The notes beneath the pieces were generated by a model. It did no database searches, was not told where the DNA came from, and saw only the letters and a list, made by a program, of their open reading frames with translations. Source: DATMRF01 sp035566435 (GTDB taxonomy: Bacteria > Verrucomicrobiota > Verrucomicrobiia > Limisphaerales > UBA8199). From it: DNA of 64,000 nt. Below, one piece after another: positions 41,514-49,409 of this stretch. Position 1 is the stretch's first letter, and every line of letters starts with the position of its first letter. A program made the position numbers and the translations under genes. Where the stretch lies: positions 179,042-243,041 of the forward strand of contig DATMRF010000117.1 of the NCBI GenBank assembly GCA_035566435.1. The letters run 5' to 3'.

Positions 41514-43172
41514 TTAAGACCGATTCAGGGCGCTTAATACGGCGCGGACAGAGGCCAATTCGATGTTCGTATCCACTCCGGCGCCCCAACGGTTCTTGCC
41601 GTCAGCGTGCTTGATCTGGATGTAGGCAATGGCGACGGCTTCCTCGCCCGCGCTCAGCGCGTGTTCGCTGTAGTTGGTGATTTCGAAGCGCGGGACGCCC
41701 GCGGTGCTGAATCCGTGGACCAGCGCCGCCAGTGGGCCGTTGCCTTCTCCGGCGAGCTTCATCGATTTGCCGTCCCGGAGCAGGTGAGCGCGGCACCGGA
41801 CCGTGCCATTGCGGCTTTCAGTCTCAAAGGATTTCAACTGCCACGGCGAAGCGCGCTCGATGTATTCCCGCCAGAACATGGCCTTGAGCTCCGTCCCGGT
41901 GACCTCGCGGCCCAGGCGGTCCACCTCGTCGTTGGCGATCGGGCCAAACTCCCGCTGCAGGTCCTTGGGCAGCTCAATGCCAAACTCGCTCTCGAGCAAG
42001 TAGGCGACGCCGCCCTTGCCGGATTGGCTGTTGACGCGGATGACCTCGCGGTATTCGCGGCCGATGTCCGTCGGATCAATCGTCAGGTACGGCACATCCC
42101 AAAACTGGCGGCCGCTGTTCTTCGCCCACTCGGCGAGTCCTTTCTTGATCGCGTCCTGGTGCGAGCCGCTGAAGGCGGTGAACACGAGTTCGCCGGCGTA
42201 AGGATGCCGTGGCGGGACTTCCATGCCGGTGCAACGTTCATAAACTTCACACACGGCACTGAGATCGGTGAAATCGAGTCCGGGCTCGACGCCTTGCATG
42301 TACAGGTTCAACGCCACGGTCACGATGTCCAGGTTCCCGGTGCGTTCGCCGTTGCCAAAGAGCGTTCCCTCGACGCGGTCCGCGCCCGCCAGCAAACCGA
42401 GTTCGGTCGCCGCGACGCCTGTGCACCGATCGTTATGTGTATGCAAACTCACAATCACAGAATCGCGGTTTTTGAGGTTGCGGCACATCCACTCGATTTG
42501 GTCGGCGTAGACGTTTGGGGTCGCGACTTCGACCGTATCGGGCAGATTCAAAATCATTTTGCGTTCCAGCGTGGGCTGCCACACGTCCATCACTGCCTCC
42601 GATACCTCCTTGGCAAACTCGACTTCCGTCGCGCTGAAACTCTCGGGTGAATACTGGAGCATCACCTGTGTCCCTTTAAGCCGCGACAGCCGTTCCTGGA
42701 TCAGTTTCGCTCCGCGCACGGCCACGCCGAGGATTTGTTCTTGGGACATGCCGAACACGATTCGGCGCTGGGCGGGTGAGGTGGAATTGTAGAGATGGAT
42801 GATGGCCTTTTTGGCCCCGACCAGCGACTCGAACGTGCGTTCGATGAGGTCTTCGCGCGCCTGCACTAAAACCTGCAGCCACACGCCCTCCGGCGCGCGG
42901 TTCTCCTCGATCAGCCGTCGGTTAAACTTGAACTCGGTGTTGGAGGCAGAGGGGAAACCGACCTCGATTTCCTTGAAGCCGCACTTTACCAGCGTCTGAA
43001 AGAGTTCGAGCTTCTGGCTGACGTTCATCGGCACGGCCAGTGCCTGGTTGCCGTCCCGCAAGTCCACGCTGCACCAGCGCGGCGCCCGCGTGAGGGTCCG
43101 GCCCGGCCATTGCCGGTCCGCCAATTGGACCGGTGGATAAGGCTTGTACTTTGCCGACGGATTCTTTAGCAT
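41514..43172 (-). CDS. leuA: 2-isopropylmalate synthase
   Basis: 552 aa from ATG 43172 (MLKNPSAKYKPYPPVQL), the LeuA2-like class. Motifs: SVDLRDGNQALAVPM (DRE-type metal and acetyl-CoA site), EVGFPSASNTEF, SLHTHNDRCTGVAATE with the metal His pair, and EGTLFGNGERTGNLDIV. The C-terminal LeuA regulatory domain (allosteric leucine) follows from about 440. It condenses acetyl-CoA with 2-ketoisovalerate as the first step of leucine synthesis. A leucine-rich leader peptide and terminator lie directly upstream, giving transcription attenuation. Confidence 0.95.
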   Translation of the reverse strand: MLKNPSAKYKPYPPVQLADRQWPGRTLTRAPRWCSVDLRDGNQALAVPMNVSQKLELFQTLVKCGFKEIEVGFPSASNTEFKFNRRLIEENRAPEGVWLQVLVQAREDLIERTFESLVGAKKAIIHLYNSTSPAQRRIVFGMSQEQILGVAVRGAKLIQERLSRLKGTQVMLQYSPESFSATEVEFAKEVSEAVMDVWQPTLERKMILNLPDTVEVATPNVYADQIEWMCRNLKNRDSVIVSLHTHNDRCTGVAATELGLLAGADRVEGTLFGNGERTGNLDIVTVALNLYMQGVEPGLDFTDLSAVCEVYERCTGMEVPPRHPYAGELVFTAFSGSHQDAIKKGLAEWAKNSGRQFWDVPYLTIDPTDIGREYREVIRVNSQSGKGGVAYLLESEFGIELPKDLQREFGPIANDEVDRLGREVTGTELKAMFWREYIERASPWQLKSFETESRNGTVRCRAHLLRDGKSMKLAGEGNGPLAALVHGFSTAGVPRFEITNYSEHALSAGEEAVAIAYIQIKHADGKNRWGAGVDTNIELASVRAVLSALNRS

Positions 43173-43214
43173 AGCGTCTTTTGTGTTGTTATTAGCGCCG
43201 TCCGGCGGTCGGGT

Positions 43215-43288
43215 AAACAAAAACCCCACCGCCGGTTTCGGCAGTGGGGTCCGGGAAATTCTTTTCTAAAAATCAGGACCCGACTGCC
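43215..43288 (-). promoter_or_regulatory. leucine transcription attenuator of leuA (terminator/antiterminator)
   Basis: On the minus strand the terminator pairs 43239-43250 with 43223-43234 (12 bp, one G-T pair, 4-nt loop) followed by TTTTTGTTT. The alternative hairpin pairs GGCAGTCGGGTCC (43276-43288), which overlaps the end of the leader ORF, with GGACCCCACTGCC (43240-43252), 12 of 13 bases; this masks the terminator's 5' arm. Ribosome stalling at the leader's leucine codons would favour the antiterminator. Confidence 0.85.
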
Positions 43289-43341
43289 GCGCGCCCCAGC
43301 AGCAGCGCGTTCGATAGCAGCAGATCCAGATTCAAATTCAC
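43273..43341 (-). CDS. leuL: leucine-rich leader peptide of leuA (leuL type)
   Basis: A 22-codon frame, GTG start at 43341 and TGA at 43273-43275. It begins MNLNLDLLLSNALLLG and contains 8 leucines, with two runs of three, encoded mostly by CTG. Its last codons overlap the antiterminator arm. Leucine-rich leaders of this kind control leu genes by ribosome stalling. The start codon is weak and a ribosome site is not clear, but a leader with an ordered terminator is unlikely by chance. Confidence 0.75.
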   Translation of the reverse strand: MNLNLDLLLSNALLLGRAAVGS

Positions 43342-43442
43342 GGGGGCAAGTTACCAGCCGGGTTCCGCCCGGTCAACAGTATTTCACATCGGTTTTCCCG
43401 CTTGCTTATCGGCACCATTCACCGGGAAACTCCGGCTGATTC

Positions 43443-43811
43443 ATGGCCGGGAAACGCAAAGTCACGGGCAGCTTTTTGGCGATCGTGGGATACATGCTCT
43501 CGCCGCTGTCCTGGTGGAATGACGCGTTTGTCAATTTGCCGCTGGCCCTGGCGTTTGCGTGGCTGATGAGCGTGTTTTACCGGCCGGCCTTCGCTCCGGC
43601 GGTCGTCGTCGGCTATTGGCTGACCAACGTCGTCGGTCTTGTCCTGCTGCATAAAGGCGCGCAGCAGTTTCTTTCCGAAAAGAGAAGCAAATATTCCCGG
43701 CGCGAGCTGCTCCAGGACGTCGGTGTCTCGTTGGCTTACACGGTGCTGATCGTGGCGCTGATTAAATTCGGCGTGCTTAAGCCCGTTCAGGTCTATTTGG
43801 GCGGCAGATGA
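43443..43811 (+). CDS. small membrane protein of unknown function
   Basis: 122 aa. Three or four hydrophobic helices: TGSFLAIVGYMLSPLSWWND, LPLALAFAWLMSVFYR, VVVGYWLTNVVGLVLLHKG and LAYTVLIVALIKFGVL. A charged loop (SEKRSKYSRRELLQD) lies between helices 3 and 4. It looks like a small integral membrane family present across bacteria, with no catalytic motif. It diverges from leuA and its stop converges on lysC (11 bp between). Confidence 0.65.
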   Translation: MAGKRKVTGSFLAIVGYMLSPLSWWNDAFVNLPLALAFAWLMSVFYRPAFAPAVVVGYWLTNVVGLVLLHKGAQQFLSEKRSKYSRRELLQDVGVSLAYTVLIVALIKFGVLKPVQVYLGGR

Positions 43812-43822
43812 GCATCTCAATC

Positions 43823-45040
43823 CTAGCCTAAGAACGCCTGGTGCACCGTCTTCATCGCCTGCTCGCCCTTGGTGAGGTCGATGACCACCGAGATCTTGAT
43901 CTCGCTGGTGGAGATCATATCGATGTTGATCCCCTCGCGGGCGAGGATGTCGAACATCTTGCCGGCCACCCCGGTGTGGCTCTTCATCCCCACTCCTACA
44001 ATGGAGAGCTTGGCGATGTTTTCCGTAGCGATGACCTTGCCGAAGCCGACTTCCTGTTTCAGGGAATCGATGACCTTCTGTGCCTTGAGTAATTCAGGTT
44101 TATCGACTGTGAACGACAGGTCAGTCGCGGGAGCGCCGCTGCCGTGGCTGATGTTCTGGACGATCATATCGACGTTGATGTTGGCATCGCCGATGGCTTT
44201 GAAAATGCGCGCGGCGATGCCCGGCTTATCGGGCACCGCGACCAGCGTGACTTTCGCCTGGTTCTTGTCGAGCGAGACGCCGCGCACGACGACGTCTTCC
44301 ATGTTTTTGGTTTCCTCTTTCACAATGGTTCCGGGGTTGTCATTTAGGCTGGAGCGGACTTCGAAAACGACTCCAAATTTCTTCGCAAATTCCACCGAGC
44401 GCGACTGCATGACCTTCGCGCCCAGGCTGGCCAGTTCGAGCATCTCGTCGTAGGAAATCTCCTCCAGCTTATGAGCGCCGGGCACGAGCCTCGGGTCCGC
44501 CGTATAGACGCCGTCCACATCCGTGTAAATCTGGCACAATTCCGCCTTGAGCGCCGCCGCCAGAGCGATCGCGGTCAGGTCGGAGCCGCCGCGGCCCAGC
44601 GTGGTGATTTGGCCTTCGTTGGTCTGGCCTTGAAAACCCGCCACGATTACCACCTGGCCCTGGTTGAGCAGTTCGTGAATCCTTTTGGGCGTGATGTTTT
44701 GGATCTTGGCTTTGGTGTGTACGCCGTCGGTCACGATCCCAGCCTGCGCGCCCGTCAGCGACACTGCCGGCACGCCTAACGAATGCAGGGCAATGGCCGT
44801 CAGTGCAATGGTGGTTTGCTCGCCGGTCGCCAGGAGCACGTCCATTTCCCTTTCGTTGGGCAGCGCCATGATTTCCTTCGCCAGCTTGATCAGGTTATCG
44901 GTGACCCCGCTCATCGCGGAGACCACGACGACTACGCGGTCGCTTTGGGCATGGTATTTCGCCACTCGCTTGGCGACGTTTCTGATACGCTCGGGGCTGC
45001 CCACCGAAGTGCCGCCATATTTCTGAACAATCAATGCCAT
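43823..45040 (-). CDS. lysC: aspartate kinase
   Basis: 405 aa from ATG 45040 (MALIVQKYGGTSVG), a better start than 45058. Catalytic motifs KYGGTSVGS, ALLATGEQTT-type (DVLLATGEQTTIAL), GRGGSDLTAIALAAAL and the DVDGVYTADPR loop; two C-terminal ACT domains (KVTLVAVPDKPGIAARIFKA, then KLSIVGVGMKSHTGVAGKMF) for lysine or threonine feedback. It phosphorylates aspartate in the Lys/Thr/Met pathway. Homoserine dehydrogenase lies upstream on the same strand, 10 bp away, so the pair forms an operon. Confidence 0.95.
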   Translation of the reverse strand: MALIVQKYGGTSVGSPERIRNVAKRVAKYHAQSDRVVVVVSAMSGVTDNLIKLAKEIMALPNEREMDVLLATGEQTTIALTAIALHSLGVPAVSLTGAQAGIVTDGVHTKAKIQNITPKRIHELLNQGQVVIVAGFQGQTNEGQITTLGRGGSDLTAIALAAALKAELCQIYTDVDGVYTADPRLVPGAHKLEEISYDEMLELASLGAKVMQSRSVEFAKKFGVVFEVRSSLNDNPGTIVKEETKNMEDVVVRGVSLDKNQAKVTLVAVPDKPGIAARIFKAIGDANINVDMIVQNISHGSGAPATDLSFTVDKPELLKAQKVIDSLKQEVGFGKVIATENIAKLSIVGVGMKSHTGVAGKMFDILAREGINIDMISTSEIKISVVIDLTKGEQAMKTVHQAFLG

Positions 45041-45050
45041 ACGTGCTTCT

Positions 45051-46382
45051 TCATTCAAAACTTTCGACGCGAATCATGACAGGCCTGCCTTTGACCACCG
45101 GCAGCGCGCCGATTTTCTTGAGCGCCCGCGACACAGCCCCGTTAGGCGCGTCATGCAACATCAGGATCAGGGGCACGCTTGCCCCTTCATGGCCCTCTGG
45201 TTGAATCACGGAGGAAATGCCAATCTTTGCATCTCCCAGGATGCGGGCGATCCTCGCCAGCGTCCCCGGCACATCCACAACGCTCAGCCGGACGAAATAT
45301 CTGGAAACCACCTCGTCGATGGGTTTGACCGAGCCCGCCCGTTCGTGGGGCACGAAGGCGGGTACCCGGTGTTTCGTGTCGAACTTCAAGTCCAACGCAG
45401 CGTCCGCGACGTCGCTGAGCACCGCGCTCGCGGTGGCATCTTTGCCGGCTCCGCGGCCGTAGAACAGCGTGTCGCCCACCACATCGCCGCGCACAAAGAC
45501 GGCGTTGAACACATGATTGACGCTGGCGAGCACGTGTGCATTGGGGACGAGTGTCGGATACACCGACACCTGCACGTTCGCTCTCAGCTTGCTGCCTTGA
45601 GGCCTCTGTCCTCGCGCCTCTCGCTTAATTACCCCCAGCAGCTTGATCGTATATCCGAGCTGATTCGCGAACTCCATATCGAGCCGGGTGATTCCGCGGA
45701 TGCCTTCCACGTAGATGCTCTTGGGATCGACCCAGAAGCCGTGGGCAAGGGACGCCAGGATGCCGATCTTGTGCTGGGCATCCCAGCCGTCCACGTCTAG
45801 CGAGGCCTCCGCTTCCGCATAGCCCTGCGCTTGCGCCTCCTTGAGCACGTCCGCAAACTCCGCGCCTTCGAGTTTCATCCGCGTGAGGATATAATTGCAG
45901 GTCCCATTGACGATTCCGTATAGGTGCGTGATACGATTGCCTACGAAGCCCTCGCGCAGCGCTTTGATGATGGGGATGCCACCGCACACACTGGCTTCGT
46001 AATACAGGTTGGTACCGTAACGTTTTGCCGCCGCGAACAATTCCTCGCCGTGGGCTGAGAGCAGGGCCTTGTTCGCGGTGATTACCGGTTTGCCCAGTTT
46101 CAGGGCCGTCAGGATCATCGTCCGGGCCAGAGTTGTTCCGCCCACCAATTCGAGCACCACGTCAACCCGAGGGTCCGTCACTACCGCTTGCCAATCAGTC
46201 GTCATCAGCGAGCGTGCAATGACGTAAGGCCGCGGTTCGTTAAAGGCCTTCACGGCGACCTTCCGAACATTTACCTTCAAGCCGAGGCGGCAGGACATGA
46301 GGTCGCCATTGAGCTGCAGCGCATGAAATACGCCACTGCCCACGGTGCCGCCTCCAATCATCCCCAGGTTGACCTGCTGCAT
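45051..46382 (-). CDS. hom: homoserine dehydrogenase
   Basis: 443 aa. NAD(P) site NLGMIGGGTVGSGVFHAL, substrate region EASVCGGIPIIKALREG and GIVNGTCNYILTRM, then DVDGWDAQHKIGILASLA with the catalytic Lys/Asp. The C-terminal ACT domain (VVDVPGTLARIARILGDAKI, then SSVIQPEGHEG) gives threonine feedback. It makes homoserine from aspartate semialdehyde and is upstream of lysC in the same operon; together with the trans-sulfuration gene at 14.8 kb the window covers much of the aspartate family. Confidence 0.95.
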   Translation of the reverse strand: MQQVNLGMIGGGTVGSGVFHALQLNGDLMSCRLGLKVNVRKVAVKAFNEPRPYVIARSLMTTDWQAVVTDPRVDVVLELVGGTTLARTMILTALKLGKPVITANKALLSAHGEELFAAAKRYGTNLYYEASVCGGIPIIKALREGFVGNRITHLYGIVNGTCNYILTRMKLEGAEFADVLKEAQAQGYAEAEASLDVDGWDAQHKIGILASLAHGFWVDPKSIYVEGIRGITRLDMEFANQLGYTIKLLGVIKREARGQRPQGSKLRANVQVSVYPTLVPNAHVLASVNHVFNAVFVRGDVVGDTLFYGRGAGKDATASAVLSDVADAALDLKFDTKHRVPAFVPHERAGSVKPIDEVVSRYFVRLSVVDVPGTLARIARILGDAKIGISSVIQPEGHEGASVPLILMLHDAPNGAVSRALKKIGALPVVKGRPVMIRVESFE

Positions 46383-46447
46383 AATGGGCGCAAAGATTGC
46401 AAAGAATCACAGCGCAGGACAATGAATTTCTGGGGAGCGCTTATTGG

Positions 46448-46582
46448 CACTGCCACCGGAGCGCCGATTTGTAACCCGCTTCGCGTCACCCGAGTCTATC
46501 CGCTCACCACAGTGGGCCCGCACGCGCTAAGCCGATTACAAATCGGCGCTCCGGCCCCGGGACTCCGTAGATAGTGGCAGTG
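46448..46582. repeat. nested inverted-repeat element between hom and the aminopeptidase gene
   Basis: Inner arms CCGGAGCGCCGATTTGTAA (46456-46474) and its exact complement at 46536-46554 (19 bp) with 61 nt between. Outer arms CACTGCCA (46448-46455) and TGGCAGTG (46575-46582). The nested layout looks like a miniature mobile or palindromic element; no ORF is inside. Confidence 0.7.
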
Positions 46583-46658
46583 TCAAGATCCACGCTTCCG
46601 GGGATAGCTTTGCCTTGGCGCTCCGGTTGTGTTAAGCAACATGCACCTGAATTCGGAC

Positions 46659-49373
46659 ATGAAAAGACCCTTGAGTTTGTCCACATGCACCCTGGCAGTC
46701 CTGCTTCTTGCGGCCGCCGCCCGGGCGGAAACCGAAACCCAAAATACGGCGGTCGAATGTTTCAAGAGCGCGGCCTTCCTGGCGCCGCTCGACCCAACCG
46801 ACCAGCGCCAATACGCTCCTGACCGCGCGGTCCAGGTGTTGCATCTCGCCCTGGACGTCACGCCGGATTTCAAAGAGCGCACCATCCAGGCCGTCGCGAC
46901 GCTCCGCTTGAAGGCCATCGCCAAGCCGGTTCAGGAGGTGAAGTTTGACGCGCTGGACCTTGATATTCATTCGCTGCAAGCCAGCGTGAAGGTTCAGGCC
47001 TGGCAGTTCGCGGATGAAAAGGTAATCGTCACTTTTGCCGAACCCATCCTGCCCGATAAGGAGGTGAGCGTGAGTTTCTCCTACTCGGCGGAGCCCACCG
47101 AGGGACTCTACTTCCGCACGCCCGAGATGGGCTACATGGAAGGCGACACCCACCTCTTTTCCCAGGGCGAAGAGATCGAGGCGCGCCATTGGTACCCGTG
47201 TCTGGATTCGCCCAACCAGCGCCTGACTTCCGAAGTGACGTGCCGCGTTCCGCAGGGGATGACGGTCATCTCGAATGGCCGGCTGGTTTCCGAGGATAAA
47301 GACCCCGCCACCGGCCTTGCGATTTTCCATTGGGTCCAGGAAAAGTCCCAGGCCAACTACCTCGTGTCTCTGGTCGCGGGCTATTTCAAAAAGATCGAGG
47401 ACACCTGCCATGGCCTGCCGCTCGCGTTCTACACGCCGGCGTCCGAAATCAACGAGGCGGCCAGCTCTTTCCGGGATACGAAGGATATGATTACCTTCTT
47501 CGAGCAGGAGATCGGAGTGCCATATCCCTGGGACAAATACTACCAGGTGTGCGTCAATGATTTTGTGGCCGGAGGCATGGAGAATACGAGCGCCACCACG
47601 CTCACGGATCGCACGCTGTTTACCTCCGCGACCGAAAACATCCGCAACAGTGACGGGCTGGTCGCCCACGAGTTGGCTCATCAATGGTTCGGCGATTTCG
47701 TCACGTGCAAGGACTGGAGCCATATCTGGTTGAACGAAGGTTTCGCGACGTATTACGAGACGCTCTACGGGGCCCACAAACACGGCCGGGACTTCATGCT
47801 TTACGAGCTGTACGGGCGGGCTCGCACTATCACCGGCATGACCAACGATTTTAACCCCATCGTCCGGCGCAATTATGGCGAGCCGAGGGAGATGTTCGGT
47901 TACCTGGTTTACCCGAAGGCCGGTTGGGTGCTGCACATGCTCCGCTCCCAGCTCGGGGAGAGCCTCTACCGCGAATGCATAAAGACTTATCTGCAACGCC
48001 ATCAGCTCGGCAATGTGGTCACCGAAGATCTCCGCGCAGTCATCGAAGAACTTTCCGGCCGTTCCTACGACCGGTTCTTCGACCAATGGCTGTATCACGG
48101 CCACTTTCCTGAATTGGAGGTAGCATATACTTGGGATGAAGCCGCCAAGCTGGCTCGAGCCTCGGTTCAGCAGGTGCAGGACATCAACGCTAACGTGCTC
48201 CTCTTCCAGTTTCCGCTCGTCATTCGCTTCAAAGGTAAAGACGCAACAATTGACCGCACCATCCAGGTCACGAAGAAGCAGGAGGACTTCTATTTTCCGT
48301 TGGCCTCTGCGCCTGAGCTCGTCCGGGTTGACCCGGAATACACCTTGCTGGCCAAAATAAAGTTCACCCTGCCCGCACCGATGCTTTACGCCCAGCTCGC
48401 CGACCAGCACGACGTCGTGGGCCGCTTGCTGGCCATCGAACAACTGAGCCCCAAAAAAGACAAGCAGTCACTCGCCAAACTCAAACAAACACTCAACGAG
48501 GATTCGTTCTACGGCGTACGCATCGAAGCGGCCAAGGCCGTCCGGGCGATTCACACCGATGAAGCTCTCGACGCCCTGCTCGGTTCACGCAAACAATCTG
48601 ATGCCCGCGTTCGCCGCGAGGTCGTGGACGACATCGGCGGCTTCTACGACGACAAGGCGCTTGCGGCCTCCCAGCAGGTCCTCGGGCAGGAAAAGAATCC
48701 CGACATCCTTTCGGCCGCGCTGGGTGAATTGGGCGGCTATGCCAAACCGGGGGTCGGGGACACCCTGCTCAAGTTCCTCAATTCTGATTCTTACCGCAAC
48801 GAATTGGCGGAAGCAGCCATCTCCGGCCTTCGTTCGCAGGACGATCCAGCCGCCATCGCGCCGTTGACCGAGGCGCTCTCGAAGCGCGAGGGCGAGTTTA
48901 CCAGTCGCGGCTTTAGCCAGGGCTTGCAGACGCTGGCTTACCTCGCGCGCAACGAAGAGAAGAAGGATCAGGTCCTGGAATTCCTGGTCGCGCGGGTGAA
49001 CCATAAAAAGAAGAGTGTCCAATTGGCGGATTTGCGCGCGCTCGACACTCTCGGCGATCCCAGGGCCATCGCCGTCCTCGAGAAATTCGCCACCGCCTCC
49101 AAAGCCAGCCCTGAACGCGCCGCGGCCGAGCGAGCCGTGGCGGACCTGCGCGCCCTGCGCAAGCCGGTCGATGACTTTAAGAACCTTCGCCAGGAGGTCC
49201 TCGACCTCGAGAAAGCCAATCGCGACCTGCGCAAGGAACTTGACGACCTCAAAAAGAAGTTCGACGCCGCCGCCGGCAGGCCGAGCGTTCGCGGGAGGGC
49301 CAGCGTGCCCGGGAGCCCCACCAACCCCCCTTCTGTCCTTATCAGCCCAAAGTCAAGTTCGGGTGAAAAGTGA
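46659..49373 (+). CDS. M1-family aminopeptidase with C-terminal HEAT-like repeats
   Basis: 904 aa from ATG 46659 (MKRPLSLSTC), with a signal peptide (LSTCTLAVLLLAAAARAE). Motifs: GGMENTSATTLTDR (GAMEN-like exopeptidase loop), zinc site HELAHQWFGD with His337, His341 and Glu360 in WLNEGF, and a YDRFFDQWLYHG end of the core. Residues about 590-820 are HEAT-like repeats (EALDALLGSRKQSDARVRRE), then a coiled coil (LRQEVLDLEKANRDLRKELD). The last 25 residues are encoded partly by a dispersed repeat arm (RGRASVPGSP). It trims N-terminal residues in the periplasm. Confidence 0.93.
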   Translation: MKRPLSLSTCTLAVLLLAAAARAETETQNTAVECFKSAAFLAPLDPTDQRQYAPDRAVQVLHLALDVTPDFKERTIQAVATLRLKAIAKPVQEVKFDALDLDIHSLQASVKVQAWQFADEKVIVTFAEPILPDKEVSVSFSYSAEPTEGLYFRTPEMGYMEGDTHLFSQGEEIEARHWYPCLDSPNQRLTSEVTCRVPQGMTVISNGRLVSEDKDPATGLAIFHWVQEKSQANYLVSLVAGYFKKIEDTCHGLPLAFYTPASEINEAASSFRDTKDMITFFEQEIGVPYPWDKYYQVCVNDFVAGGMENTSATTLTDRTLFTSATENIRNSDGLVAHELAHQWFGDFVTCKDWSHIWLNEGFATYYETLYGAHKHGRDFMLYELYGRARTITGMTNDFNPIVRRNYGEPREMFGYLVYPKAGWVLHMLRSQLGESLYRECIKTYLQRHQLGNVVTEDLRAVIEELSGRSYDRFFDQWLYHGHFPELEVAYTWDEAAKLARASVQQVQDINANVLLFQFPLVIRFKGKDATIDRTIQVTKKQEDFYFPLASAPELVRVDPEYTLLAKIKFTLPAPMLYAQLADQHDVVGRLLAIEQLSPKKDKQSLAKLKQTLNEDSFYGVRIEAAKAVRAIHTDEALDALLGSRKQSDARVRREVVDDIGGFYDDKALAASQQVLGQEKNPDILSAALGELGGYAKPGVGDTLLKFLNSDSYRNELAEAAISGLRSQDDPAAIAPLTEALSKREGEFTSRGFSQGLQTLAYLARNEEKKDQVLEFLVARVNHKKKSVQLADLRALDTLGDPRAIAVLEKFATASKASPERAAAERAVADLRALRKPVDDFKNLRQEVLDLEKANRDLRKELDDLKKKFDAAAGRPSVRGRASVPGSPTNPPSVLISPKSSSGEK
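49293..49317 (+). repeat. single arm of the dispersed palindromic element, copy D, inside a reading frame
   Basis: A 25-bp arm starting GGGAGGGC and ending GGGAGCC, close to the left arms of copies A and C, without a second arm. It encodes part of the tail of the M1 aminopeptidase (residues about 879-887). Confidence 0.55.
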
Positions 49374-49409
49374 TGGAAATCGCTTTTGGGAAGAGGCTAG
49401 ATTAAGGGT

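Noticed and set aside
46632..48443. 603-aa open frame opposite the M1 aminopeptidase
   Set aside because: Antisense shadow; the opposite strand carries the full zinc motif set.
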